Assembly: GCA_013433145.1 (NCBI GenBank)
Contig: CM024185.1
Coordinates: forward strand, 2,058,501 to 2,122,500
Direction of reading: 5' to 3'
DNA from: Ascaris suum
Taxonomy: Eukaryota > Nematoda > Chromadorea > Rhabditida > Ascarididae
DNA: 64,000 nucleotides
In this document: positions 40,152 to 59,529 of the stretch, piece by piece
How the letters are laid out: every line of letters starts with the position of its first letter
Position numbering within the stretch: position 1 is the first letter of the stretch
Notes under the pieces: generated by a model
Database searches by the model: none
What the model saw: only the letters and a program-made list of their open reading frames with translations
Told to the model about the DNA's origin: nothing
Translations under genes and position numbers: made by a program

Positions 40152-42389
40152 ATAAATTATGAATAGGAAATAAAATTTTTCAGTATAGAATCCGTTTTAA
40201 AATTTGCGAAAATGCTTGCTTATGATAGATTCAATTGGGCCAGAAAATTTTCGCTCAAAAAGGCTTCACTCAACATTTGTGGCATTGAAATATTGTCTAA
40301 GCGCTACAAATGTTGTGGAAATTTTATAACCAATGACATACGTAGTGAGATATTTCATTATTACTATATCAGTCCAATATAAAGTTTTGAATATGCATAT
40401 TGCTAACAAATATTAAATGGAAGTATTTATTTGTGAAATTAATCGAATATTTTATTAGAATTGTATGCTTCAATAATGACTATCTCATATATGCTTTAAT
40501 GAAGAAAATGCTTTGTTTTTTCTTGCAGAGATATTTCTTCCATCAAACTGTGAAATATGCTTGAAATATCAATATTTACTTATATTTTAGCAAGATCTAT
40601 TTTTGAATGTGCGATGACCTTCATTTTATCAATTCTGCAATTTGCTTTCACTTTGAATACTGTCAACGAAAGCCGTTTGCTCAATTGAACGGTTCTTATC
40701 GTTGAAATAAACGAAGTTGAGGATTTATCGAAAGAGCTTCTTCTTACATAGTTCCCATCTCCCTCCCTCCTCCCTTTCCTATCTCTTCCCCTTGATATTC
40801 CCTCCTCTTAGCTCGTTCTTCTAACTCCTCTTTATTCAACTCCACCAACAACATGCTTAAGTCGACGAGAAGGAATAAGCAAGGCGATAAAAAATCTACG
40901 AGACATTACAATGATTCACTTTCATAAGTGAACAGTTGTTTCTCTCAAAACAAATGTTTCTAATCTTTGAGCAATCGCTATGAAACATCAATGTTTTTTT
41001 TTTGGTTATAAAACGAGTGCTCGTTGCTATTTCAGTCTTGATGACATTGATCGATAGTTATTCGTGTTTTGATTGTATCTAAACAATAAATCGTAATAAT
41101 TTAGTTAGCATGTGAAATCTTCGTATTTCTATGCTATAAATTTGCATATGCGTCATAATTCTTTTCTTAATGAGGAGAATTAGAAAGACGCAAATGAAAA
41201 AATGAAAAGAGCGAGAAAACGAATGAGTGAATGAGTGAACATATAAGATGCGCAGAAAGACGTAATGCTCACTGCTTCAATTCAAATTTTTTTCTGTGGT
41301 GATAGGCGAAAATAGATGTAAGCGGCGATCAGGGAATTGTATATCAACAGCTTTTGTCCACAGCATTGAAGTAATGACTATAAGACAAAGCAAACTCTCT
41401 AAAAATGCTCCAGCATACGGGTCAATACGTATAAAAGGAGGGCATGGTTACTTACATGCAAGCATTGTTTCTAACCGTCTAGGTGAGGTTTCCTCTTGCC
41501 GGGGTCGGTTCGGCTAAGTGGCTCGTGCGTGAGCAGTGCCTGATGCTGGTTGGTGCGGAAGTGGCACTTTTCGTGTCAGTGCTCTGTGGAAACGACGACC
41601 CCTCCCCCCCGCCCTTCCCCTTGTCTTCATATTACCCCTCCGCCGTTACCATTGCTGATTTTATTCAGGTTTAACAAAAACGTTAACCTCCTGTCTTGTT
41701 ACCATAATGCACAGCAACACGTCGAGCCTCGAAATTCAAGGGATTTGCGAATCCTTGAGAGGCAAATCAATGGTAAAAGAGTAAAATGGGCCCGAAAACT
41801 TTGCATACATTTTAGTGCATCCAACAATACAAAATATTTGTTGATTCAAAAAACTTTAATGCTATATCGCAATCATCGTAGTTAAAAATACCCTGAGAAA
41901 AAATTAGAGCAAATGCTAGTAGGTAAATAATACTATGACTTTGATTTCCAACGAGGAGAAGTCAAACATGTAACTTTGTGATTTATAATAGCATAAAGGT
42001 AATGCAACAATACCCCCCGCTCCCTTTTTATAAAGGATTTTGGACAATGAGAGTCGAGATTGCTTGAAACTCTCGAATAATAAACTCACTGAAACGATTA
42101 AGAACGATTAAAAGGGAGTATTTCAGTGAAACGGCGTTGAATTCGCGAATCACTGTGGTAATTTGTCAACAAAAAACTAATACAAAAGATCCGTCGTCTT
42201 ATACGACCGAGATTATGAAAGAAAAGAACCGATTCGTAGAATATAAAGACAATTTCATTTCATTTCACGTTAAAACCTCGTTCAAAGCTGATGAATCAAA
42301 GTGAATTATGGTATAGGAGATCACGTATGACATGTGTTAAGGCCATCAAATTTTACAACTAATCACTGCTTCCTGGATGGAAAATTCCA

Positions 42390-42434
42390 TACAGACACAC
42401 AGGCAGACAAGTAGGCAGACAGGAGGGCAGACAT
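42390..42434 (+). repeat. degenerate GGCAGACA-type short tandem repeat
   Basis: Repeated CAGACA, GGCAGACA and GGAGGGCAGACA units. A related run (CAGACATACGCAG) lies near 4483 in a rootletin intron. Confidence 0.55.
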
Positions 42435-43724
42435 ATTGACGTGGAAACATAGGCGTGTACGCTAAGCCATGTCGCCGTCGTAATACGTTTATACAAAGTA
42501 AATAGTAAAAGCGGTTGGAAATTAATCATTTGTTCATAGAGCTAAAAGTGTCGATTTGAAGCGTGCAGAGCAAATTCTGCTAACAGCATAAATGAGCCGA
42601 AAGAGTTTTCAAAGAAGTAAATGAAGAAAGTTGTACCAGATGAGCTGATATAAGATGTGGATTTCGCTTCGTGGATCAGCCGTTACAATAAATTGCGAAT
42701 AAATAATAAAAAATTTTTTTGAGATCCGATATTTTTTGAGACCTTTTTTTTTTCAATTTTCTCTGATCCGATCGGTGCAAAATCAAATTTCAGCCGATCT
42801 GAAATACGCGTATGCAATTATTTCCTCGTTTTTGGAGAACTCTGTTACAATTCTTAATTATACTGGAAGTGCTGCTGCTGCTGTAAAAAAAAAAAACAAC
42901 AACAACAACAAAATATTTTGCAGTTCACACAACAAAAATCATTCTATCCTATCTTTCACTTTGATATATCAACATGAAAGAAGAGACTCTTAAAAACAGA
43001 AAATAGCCATTTGAGGAAAATAGTGGCGTTGTTAGACTCTATATGGAAAATGTGGGCTGTTTTCAGTGCGATAAATATTTTTGCCTTTTTTAGTGCTTAA
43101 CAATTCAAGATGAAACCTTAAATGCGACGAATTATAAGCGATTAAAAGCAAAATGAAACTAGAGAAATATTGCTAGACAATGATTCATAAATCTTCACTC
43201 ATCATTTTTGTGCTTTTCGTTTTTTTTTTTCTTGCATTCATCGTTTCTTATATATTCCATTTTTAAATGATAATCGTCATATACATTCATTTTTCTATTT
43301 GTTCTCATTTTCTTTTTTTTTCTTGTGAAAAACAATAAGAAAATTTTTTTATTGAATGCATTTTCAGAAATTTCCATAATGTTATATCAATAAAAAAAAA
43401 ACTCTAAACTGATTTAATTTGTTTTTATCGTTTTTTTTGAATTTCTTATCAATTACGCGAACTTTATAAGAATTTCTTCTTTCGTTTTTTTTTGTCGATA
43501 CTAGAATTTTGCATTCAAAAATTTTTCCTTGATGAAGCATATCGCATGATATAGCGCTGAAAGTTGTATATTGGTAACGAAGCGCATTCAGTGTCATTTT
43601 CTTCTTATGAGATTATCTCATATTTACGCCCATAAATATTTCAATTTCATATTGTAAAATGAATGGTGCTATTTCACCATTGAATAATATTTAATTTTCT
43701 AAGATTTTATTGCTGAACATTCAC

Positions 43725-43780
43725 TGCTAGCATATTCTTCTTTTAATTCATCCAATTGACGTTTAGCGGTAGCAGACGTT
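43725..43780 (-). CDS. che-10: probable far-upstream rootletin exon
   Basis: Encodes TSATAKRQLDELKEEYAS plus 1 nt, with donor GCA|GTGAAT. Spliced across about 13.1 kb to the TTTGTAG acceptor at 30632 it forms Thr and reads [20 protein letters not shown], a good fit to the vertebrate rootletin segment I recall as ELAIKYNAVSERLEQAL. The acceptor is unresolved: GATCGAG gives this start, CTCGAAG would extend it to 43821, and the frame stays open to about 43868. No further upstream rootletin exon was found. Confidence 0.55.
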
Positions 43781-43821
43781 CTCGATCGATCCAGATGGAG
43801 AAGAAATTGCGTGAACGCTGA

Positions 43822-45484
43822 CTTCGAGGAAATTCGGCAACAATTGAAGGAATGATGAGCTTCTCGAGGATAATTCCAAAGGAATCAAAAATGCAGGTCC
43901 TAGAGTGATCCTGAAATTATCACTTCAAGCGAAAATTCCATTTAGAAGCCCTCTATGCTATGTATAACAAGCAAATTATTTTAATCAATGTGCCTTTTGC
44001 TTGGTCGTGATCGTGATTTGCATTAATTATATGCACAAATTTGCATATGTATATTCAGAAATGCCCCATATTTTGTTCTCTTCAACTCATGCTTGTCATT
44101 CTTTCTCTAATTTACTAAAATTGGCTCAAGTCGAATAAAATCTGAAATGCTCCACATTTTCTTTGACAAAATGCAAGCAACAAAATAATTACACATGATG
44201 AGAAATTTGCATACAATTACATAAATTTTAATTATGATCTAATAGCACTGATATTTCATTTGTTTGCTTTATTATACCACTGAGTGGTTTAGCCGAAATG
44301 TCAGCTGAGCCCAGTTTACAGGCTGACATTTTCCCTTCAATTATCAATTTGGTGGTTAGTTATTTCTTTCGCCCTTTTCTTTTCTTCATTCCAAATTCGC
44401 TTTAATCGTTAGTATGAGCGAGAGTTCTCTCTAGTCGTTCTGCACTCACTGTGATTAAAACGTATATATTTCATTGGAGGAGTTCCACTTCATATTTGAA
44501 TGCGAAGCACTCGCCTGTTCTTATCGGCCTGTTTTAGTACTTACTTAATGCACAGCTCATTAAGAACGATATTGGATTTTAGACTCGTCGAAGTGTTAGA
44601 GAGGGGGGCGGGCGAGGGGAGGTTAGGAGAGTTGGAGGGAAGGAGTGGCAACGAAGGGAACACCCTTCACACTATCATTTTCATTGCAATGATGCGCAAT
44701 GTTTTGCCTCAATTTAGCGTTAAAACTAAGCGTTAAAGATATCTCAAATTGTGAAAAACAGTGCTTAGGAAAAAATAATAATAGAGCAGAAAAACTTTTA
44801 GGAATCATTGAGTTTTTTGAGAATGAAATATTATTCGACAAATCAGCGAACCGTTTTAAAATCTTTGAAAATCATACGACTAAAAATAATATGGACTCGA
44901 TGTGATCATTTCATCAAACACTGAAAATAACAAACAACAGTCATAAATATTTTGTGATATTCGTTGACTATACTTTTATTTCATCAATGAATGTTCCATT
45001 TAGATGTTATGCAAATTTTAAACGTTTGAAATCCTATGAATGTAGAGTGCTATCGGCAAAACAAATGCGCTTAATAGAAGCTAGCGGATGTGATGTGTTC
45101 GATTCAGAAATCTCGTAGAGATAACATGCCGTGGATCGCTTATTCAATTTCCATCATTTGTTGAGCGTTGCAAAAAAACCTTCGATTGTGAAAACTTTCT
45201 GGTTGGGATGAGGGAAATGGATGGAAGGGGGTGGGGTGGGGGAAGGGAAGTGAGAGCAACTACCTTAAAGTAGTATAACTTTTCATAGCACTGTACCTGC
45301 CTCCGTCTTGGGTCCCACTTAGGGGTTAACTCTCCCACAGTCCAACCTACTGTTAGAAATAAGTAAGCGAGGGAGGATGATGGAACTAACTCCGAAGAGG
45401 AAGTGAAAAGAAAGCCGACGCACATTAACAACGATTTTAAAGTGGGTGAATATTCAAGAGGAACACATCAAAGGATATTTGCAG
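43822..45484. other. no confident gene; upstream flank of the BTB gene
   Basis: A short coiled-coil-like minus-strand phrase (SAERLERTLAHTND) occurs near 44406-44450 after TTAATCACAG, but it has no donor. The plus-strand open frame 44500-44736 starts with a hydrophobic Leu/Phe-rich run but has no splice partner. No promoter could be assigned. Confidence 0.45.
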
Positions 45485-53334
<7,850 letters not shown>

Positions 53335-53610
53335 TTTTGGTGTACTTCGGGAGTTGCAGAGGGGTCGATGTGAAAGCCACTCATGAAATAGTGCTAGGAA
53401 AATTGCGAAGTTTTCTCGAGGATTGATGTTTCACCGCGAGAAGGAAGTAGGAGGTAGGTTAAGGACTGCGAGTTGAAACTTCACGCTATGAGTTTCGAAT
53501 TCCAACATAATTTTGGCATAGATCAGAGAGAAGGAGACGGAAGTGGGTGTCCAGAAAACCCCTTCCCGCACAACGCTGATCTTATTGACAATTCACTGCT
53601 CTGTGTTTAA

Positions 53611-53616
53611 AATAAA
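53611..53616 (+). terminator. candidate poly(A) signal of the BTB gene
   Basis: AATAAA 277 bp after the stop codon, the first canonical signal downstream. Confidence 0.45.
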
Positions 53617-54016
53617 CAAGGAAAAAAGTAAATTCCGCTTGGGTTCATACTTATTATTGCCAAACTGCTTTAAGTACGAGTATCTCCAGACTTCCAACAT
53701 GTCGAACAATTCGAGAAGTAACATTAACAAAAGGTGGACCACCACGTTCATTGTTGGATAAAGACGATAGATTCGATTCTCCGGATGAAATGAGATCGAT
53801 TGAAGCATTTGGCTCCGCTCATGATATGAAAATGACTTATTAAATGAATTGTTGTTACGAATTGTTTTATGCCTATTTAAATTATATTTCTATTATTAAA
53901 CGCTTTAATAAATTTGAATATTATCGAGCTAGAAAATTTTACGAAGAATGAAAATTTTTTCATTGAAAATTTCCATGCGATAAATGATACAGAATTCATT
54001 TTTTAAAAATCCATGA

Positions 54017-54201
54017 AAAATCTCGCTTGGAAAATTTCTGAAGAATTCCGGATTCTTGGAAAATCCCGCTTGGAAAATTTTGAAGAATTCCGGATTTTTG
54101 GAAAATCTCGCTTGGAAAATTTCTGAAGAATTCCGGATTCTTGGAAAATCTCGCTTGGAAAATTTCTGAAGAATTCCGGATTCTTGGAAAATCCCGCTTG
54201 G
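54017..54201 (+). repeat. 43 bp tandem repeat, about 4.3 copies
   Basis: Unit AAAATCTCGCTTGGAAAATT then TCTGAAGAATTCCGGATTCT then TGG, with one 1 bp shorter copy and a few substitutions (TCTCGC/TCCCGC). The minus-strand frame of Phe/Lys/Asn/Glu repeats over it is an artefact. Confidence 0.92.
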
Positions 54202-55677
54202 AATCTGAAAAATCTTAGAAAATTTTTGTCGCAAAATATTTTTAAAGCTTTCGCTTTCTTCGTAAATTTTTATTACAGCAAATATTACTGAAGAAGAAAT
54301 TACTTATAAATCCTTATCGATTTAAAAACCGGTTTTTTTTTTTTTTTTGTAATTTTTTATTTCATGTATCTAGTTTTTATAGATCAAAGATCAAAAATAG
54401 GAAACAATGAAATCATATTTGTGAACACATATCACAATGTGCTATAATATTACTTATCTCGCATCATTCAGTTAGAATGATGCTGTTTTGATTATACAAT
54501 AAATTTGAAGTTTTTATTTCGAATGCACTCATAAATGTTGTTCTAATTCATATGTAGTACTGTATGCATTAGATCACATTAAACTTTTTAATTTTTTTGA
54601 TTTCACGTACGATGTGAAGGTGATTATCACAATCAATAAGTCACTTCGCATATTGGCATAAAGGATCCATTTGAGGAATAGAGAGAAAGATAGAGAGTCA
54701 AAGATTTAATAATGTTGTGAAATGGAAATGCTGGAATGAAGCGAATATGCAATTCAAAAATTGAAATTCATAGGAATCTGTTCCCATCATAATCTGTCAA
54801 TGTTGATTACACTGATTCACCATTTATTTGATATACTATAATATTAATATTCATATGTAACGCATGCATTCTTCCTTGCTGATCACATTTGAATTTTTTT
54901 TTTTGGATTTATTCACACGATATTATTATTAAATAATAATTTTCTGTAATAATATTGAATAAATACTAATTTTATTTACAGTACTATAATATTACTACAA
55001 TTTTTTTTTTGTTGTAAGTAATGTAATATTATTAAGCAATTTTCTTCATCGGTTGATCCACTATTGTATCATTTCTAAGGTTTATGCATTAAAATTGAAA
55101 TGCTTTGATCGTTTAAAAAGAAATACGCTTCGGCCAAAAAAATTTTCAACTATAAAATTTCGGCCAAAAGAAAAACTCAGCCATTGGCCATAATTAGCCA
55201 AAAACAACCATAAATGAGTGCAGATATCTTCATTTTTCATTCAGTATAAACTTTTTGAGTTAATAATCCAACAAAGAATAACTGTTAACCTCAGGTTACT
55301 TTTGATGACTATTCATTAAAACCTATTAACGTATATCTAGAAGATTTCATTACCTAACCACTACTATAAAAAGAAATGACACATAATATATCAATTGTGC
55401 AAAATATAAGAGTTACATTATTGTGAGCAATTTTTGCTATTCTTAAATTAATAGACTCTTCTCATAACTACACTATCGCAATGAAAAACTCGAAGCAATG
55501 GTATAATTAAGGGGGAAAAAAAGTTTGATTATTTATTATTGATTTTTAAGCTATATTAGAATTTTTGCTGAAAAGATAACTGTAGCTTTATGTCTATTTA
55601 TGAGATGGATTTATAATTGAAAACAAAAAAAAACAGTACAAAAATTGAAAACGGAAATAAAGTTGATTTAAGTTCAC

Positions 55678-55728
55678 CTTGCACGCATTGAGCAGTTTGC
55701 CGTTGGCATGTTTGACCAGCTAAGTTAC
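55678..55728 (-). CDS. candidate minus-strand exon (51 nt)
   Basis: NLAGQTCQRQTAQCVQ plus 1 nt, between strong signals AAATTTCAG and AAG|GTGAAC. Joined to 52967 it reads AQCVQVKEGIDD in phase. Two Cys suggest a secreted or metal/disulphide protein, but there is too little to say. Confidence 0.4.
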
Positions 55729-55814
55729 CTGAAATTTTTTATCAATCAACGCATAACCTCAATAAACTAGATTGGATCATTGAAGAGAAATATTCAAATT
55801 ATATTCATTCCAAA

Positions 55815-55837
55815 CCCCCCCCCCCCCCCCCCCCCCC
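55815..55837 (+). repeat. C23 homopolymer
   Basis: A run of 23 C (G-quadruplex-capable on the minus strand) in AT-rich DNA, about 90 bp from the minus-strand candidate exon at 55678-55728. Confidence 0.92.
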
Positions 55838-56396
55838 GACATGTGCGATAGCCTTCAAAGTGCCCAAAATTAGAGGTAGTAATTTCTAAAATTGTAGCAT
55901 TAAAATAACAGTCTTCACTCTCAACGTTATGAATTTCACCTTACATTCTAATCTCATGTGATAATGGTACAGCAAGCGAAAAATTATTCCCAACCGAAAT
56001 TAAAAAGAGATATAGATGATCGTCTAAATGATTATATATGAATAGTAAAAATCCTTTGGTTACTATTGACTAATAATTTTTTTTCTACCATCTCTATAGT
56101 GAGGTTTTTTTTTCGAGAATCATATTATCAAATTCATTACCAATAAATTGGTAACAAAATGACCTTTGATTAAAAAAAACTACATATTCATATAAATGGC
56201 AAAAATGTCACGAGTTACGAACACTACGATGAACGAATTCATTGTTTCTTTTCGCAATGCTCTATACTACAAAGTCTCTATTTATCAATAAAATGTAATT
56301 TTTTTCAGTAGGGATAATTTAAAAACGGAAAATTTTTCGAGAAAAAAAGGAGTATTATAATATGCGGAAGTATGCCGAAAAGGATTATTAACATAC

Positions 56397-56473
56397 GATC
56401 GATGAGCATTTCCGCTTTCCTGATTTAATAGTTCATCGTATCCTATTATTTCGATGAGCCAATCTAATGACAC
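56397..56473 (-). CDS. candidate minus-strand exon (77 nt)
   Basis: VSLDWLIEIIGYDELLNQES then GNAHR plus 2 nt, between ATTGTCAG and GATC|GTATGT. It is the only open frame of this segment. Its phase 2 end does not match the 55678 exon directly, so a small exon is missing or the two are unrelated. Confidence 0.4.
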
Positions 56474-56549
56474 CTGACAATATAATAAATACTGTTTAAA
56501 TAACGTTATTAATCAGCAATCCTATAAAGAGTAAAGTCGTCAATTGCAG

Positions 56550-56720
56550 ATGCAACCTAACGAACTGAGGAGAGAAGAGGTCGAGGAGAGGGCTGGAGTC
56601 GGACATAGTCCTCAGCACCAACTGAAATCTACACATAGTCCTCAGGGGCATCTAAAATCTGTATATCTTAACCTGTTTCAACAACTTTCAAGCCGTTCCT
56701 CTTCGCGGCTAACGAGTAGA
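56550..56720 (+). CDS. compact candidate gene exon 1
   Basis: 57 codons, phase 0 at both ends. Contains the CATAGTCCTCAG duplication. Confidence 0.42.
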
Positions 56721-57097
56721 GTGGATGCAAGACATAGCATTAATAAGGGCAATCATCGATGGTTCAGTCTATATGCTGATGCAATTGTTCTATGATACGT
56801 CTTTTATTACATTCATATTTGTTGAAATATGGAGTGTTTCACCACGTTTATTTCCGCAATTACGGATTATCGAGTATAGACTAGACAGTCTCCTTGTTTG
56901 TGCATAATAAAAATCAGTCAACCGACTCCACTGAAGAGAGAAAAAAATGTACTTCGTTATTGCCATCTCATGTTGCCATGATGCCATCGGAAGTGCTCTC
57001 GAAAGCCGACGGATCCAGCGATGGCGCAATCGGGATTCTACTGATTACTGAAGAGCTTCCTACCTTTTGGCCTGTGGACGATTGCCCGATACGTTAA
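56550..57097 (+). CDS. compact two-exon candidate gene, or alternative 3' end of the BTB gene
   Basis: Exon 56550-56720 opens with ATG directly after CAATTGCAG and encodes MQPNELRREEVEERAGVGHS, an internal repeat (HSPQHQLKS, HSPQGHLKS), then QQLSSRSSSRLTSR, with donor AGA|GTGGAT. Exon 56918-57097 (acceptor AAATCAG, phase 0) encodes STDSTEERKKCTSLLPSHVA, MPSEVLSKADGSSDGAIGIL and LITEELPTFWPVDDCPIR, then TAA. It is Ser/Arg-rich, probably disordered, 116 residues in all. AATAAA lies 20 bp after the stop. Because the first ATG abuts an acceptor, it may be trans-spliced or a downstream exon of a larger gene. No known domain. Confidence 0.45.
56918..57097 (+). CDS. compact candidate gene exon 2
   Basis: 60 codons including the stop; strongly coding-like composition. 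Confidence 0.45.
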   Translation, partial: STDSTEERKKCTSLLPSHVAMMPSEVLSKADGSSDGAIGILLITEELPTFWPVDDCPIR

Positions 57098-57116
57098 CGG
57101 ATACGATAATATTTCG

Positions 57117-57122
57117 AATAAA
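57117..57122 (+). terminator. candidate poly(A) signal
   Basis: AATAAA beginning 20 bp after the stop at 57097, a spacing common for short nematode 3' UTRs. Confidence 0.5.
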
Positions 57123-58700
57123 TGGGAGTGTTCAAGAAATTCCTTAAGTCTGATATAACATTGCCCCCATTAAAAGCACAGATATTAAAAACCAAAAAAA
57201 AAAGGCGGAGCACAGTCTTAATTTATCTTCTTGTCATCACCTAAGAGCAACAATGAAAATAGACCTTGACGGATGTTAAATTTCAACGGATTTCCTCTGA
57301 AATCAAAGAAGAAATAACGTTCCCCATAAAAAGTTTGCAAATCAATAAAATGAACTTCTTTAATGCAATATTATTTGTCCATATCATTCACAAACAAAAA
57401 ATAGCATTTGCATGAAATGAAGATATCAAACATTTTTTTTTTTTTTGCAAAATCATGAAACAGTCAATATTTGTTAAACTTATAAAGAAATATCGGTGAA
57501 AATTTTGCTATTCTTTATTATCCAAACTTTCTGGCATATAATATTTACTCTCAAACGTGATAGATTCGTTTTAAGACGACTTTCTGATTATAATAGACTT
57601 TCGGAAAAACAGATAGACGTACACGGTGGCCAAACTTTGTTATGACAGTGTCCGCCATGAACGACTTGAAGAACTTCAACATTCAACGCCGAGATTATAT
57701 TGTGCTGGCGCATTTATTTTGTCTAATTTAATTTCACGTTGCATCAATATTTTATTCCATAACCATAGTTGTGGATTGATGTGGTCTTTTTTTTCCCCCA
57801 TTTTTGGTTCCTTACCTCTAGCACTTTTCGCAACCACTACAGCGTTGTTGCGAGTTTTTTTCTTTACTCATTCCAGCTAAATGCTTATTTTTCCCGCTTA
57901 TGTTAAATATTCCACATCTTTATGTACTTAAAAATGGTGACATGAGCTACAACAAAGAAAAAAAAACACCGACTTATATCGGCTGATTTTAGAGAAATGC
58001 GAAATACAACTGACTTGGTAGGGGAAGGAGGTAAGGTATGTGGTATTACTCTTTCTTATACTTTGAAAGTACCTTCGAGTAATGCACGCATAGGAAATTT
58101 TAGCCGAATAATGAGGCATTCCGATATAGTACACTCTTCTTCACAAATGTGATTCGCCATTTAGTAGATAACAATGAAATGTGTTACACAAATGCGTTTT
58201 TTTTGCTTAGAATTATATTGATTTGCTAAGATGACGTCATGGTGCATCGTATTGCATGCGGAACAAGATGATGATTGTTTGTGGGTGATGAACTCGTCGC
58301 ATTTTGCTTATGACGTCATCAACATCAAAAACATCGACTAAAGTGCATTACAATAGATATCGATCATGTATCATGCACCTAAATGTTGCGAAGAATGTGA
58401 CCGTTGGCTATTAGCATTGAAAGAGTGAAGAGAAACAACTGCTTAATTTTAATTCTTATCAATTCCCATCAAACTTTCATTACTTTTTTAGAAATTTATT
58501 CGTTATCCATAATTTTTGAAAAGTTTTTAATAATTTGCTCTTCTCCATCTTAGGTGTTGTTTGGGAAAATTTCATTCATACAAAGGAGATTTGTGGATCT
58601 TATTAAACAATAATTGAAAGTTTATCTTTCATTGTGCCGATTAAGCCATTAATGCTCAAAATATCGTGAACCGTATTTTTCAAGCTTTTTGAAAATTTCT
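57123..58700. other. mostly non-coding; one weak coding-like patch
   Basis: A plus-strand patch at 57623-57730 follows AAAAACAG and is open in two frames (one contains VRHERLEELQHSTPRLYCAG). No partner exon was found. The remainder is AT-rich. Confidence 0.4.
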
Positions 58701-58789
58701 CCCAAAAAAATTTACAACCTATGGGAAAGAAGGTCATGTTTCTCGACCCGCTTACGACCTATGCGCACGGATTTCTGGATGAATTGTGT
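58700..58789 (+). CDS. candidate exon upstream of the 58.87 kb segment
   Basis: Open in two frames up to a good donor GTAAGC at 58790. One frame ends MFLDPLTTYAHGFLDEL, the other RLRPMRTDFWMNC. No convincing acceptor was found, so the 5' end is arbitrary. Confidence 0.28.
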
Positions 58790-58867
58790 AAGCATTTTGT
58801 CCTTCCAATCCTTTATTAGTGTTCTTCCGGTTACATTCTCAAACTCTAGGGAGCAGGCAACCAACAG

Positions 58868-59347
58868 GATTTGTGTCGAAGCGATTCTTTAAACGTTTAC
58901 CTGATTTTTACGAAACGCTTACGACCTATGGGAAAAGAATTGGGTCGTATCGGCCCAGTATGCCTTCGGTTGAGAAAAGTCTTAAAGAAACTGATCAAGT
59001 CGCCCACAGGCTTCATAATCTTGAATTCTGAAAGTTCTCCCTATTCTTACCCCCGGAGTGGATCATCAGGATTAATGGATTGGTGGACTAAAGATAAAGA
59101 TCCTGAGAAACAACTTCAAGCAACAGAAATGACTTCTCGATTGCATCGTCAAGATATCGAAGTCCACAGTGTGGTCACTTCGCTTTTTGCTGACTTCACC
59201 TCGATGGCTGTTGAGGAGTTTTCAACGTTATGCCCATTGCATTTTATTTTTCTACGCTCATATATGTTTGTTCTATCGTTGTTACAGCTTTCTATAAAAA
59301 ATCGTTACCTGAAAATGTTGAATAAATTATCATCCAATCTCACATAG
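58868..59347 (+). CDS. candidate coding segment of unknown function
   Basis: After acceptor AACCAACAG one frame is open for 160 codons to 59347. Its best part is SSPYSYPRSGSSGLMDWWTK then DKDPEKQLQATEMTSRLHRQ, clearly protein-like. A second frame over 58868-59031 (FFKRLPDFYETLTTYGKRIG then SVEKSLKETDQVAHRLHNLE) is equally coding-like. A frameshift, or a 52 nt intron from GTATGCC (58959) to CCCACAG, would join them. The C-terminal 60 codons look like read-through. A related segment lies at 58700-58789 (GKKVMFLDPLTTYAHGFLDE) before TGT|GTAAGC. Family not recognised. Confidence 0.35.
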   Translation, partial: DLCRSDSLNVYLIFTKRLRPMGKELGRIGPVCLRLRKVLKKLIKSPTGFIILNSESSPYSYPRSGSSGLMDWWTKDKDPEKQLQATEMTSRLHRQDIEVHSVVTSLFADFTSMAVEEFSTLCPLHFIFLRSYMFVLSLLQLSIKNRYLKMLNKLSSNLT

Positions 59348-59454
59348 TGCTTCTCAATTGAATTATACCATCTTACATTAATTTTTAGCGAATAGTTTTG
59401 AGCCGATACGTATGCAAATAGCAAAAATGAAACGGCTATTTAAAGAAGCAGTTG

Positions 59455-59529
59455 AAAATTGTGCAATAACTTGAAATTGTGCAAAATTGTGCAATAACTT
59501 GAAATTGTGCAAAATTGTGCAATAACTTT
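59455..59529 (+). repeat. 28 bp tandem repeat, about 2.7 copies
   Basis: Unit AAATTGTGCAATAACTTG then AAATTGTGCA, itself built from two related halves. Confidence 0.85.

Larger units (their letters stand above)
53335..55677. other. AT-rich intergenic DNA with a 43 bp minisatellite
   Basis: Contains the BTB-gene 3' flank, the tandem repeat at 54017-54201, and poly-T and ATTATTA-rich segments at 54.3-55.1 kb. I see no gene. Confidence 0.6.

Noticed and set aside
44406..44450. Minus-strand phrase SAERLERTLAHTND as an even earlier rootletin exon
   Set aside because: The acceptor TTAATCACAG is good and the phrase is tempting, but a TAA follows at once with no donor before it.
53929..54234. 101-codon minus-strand frame with repeated SKNPEF/FSK units
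   Set aside because: It is the 43 bp minisatellite read in one frame; no splice context or start.
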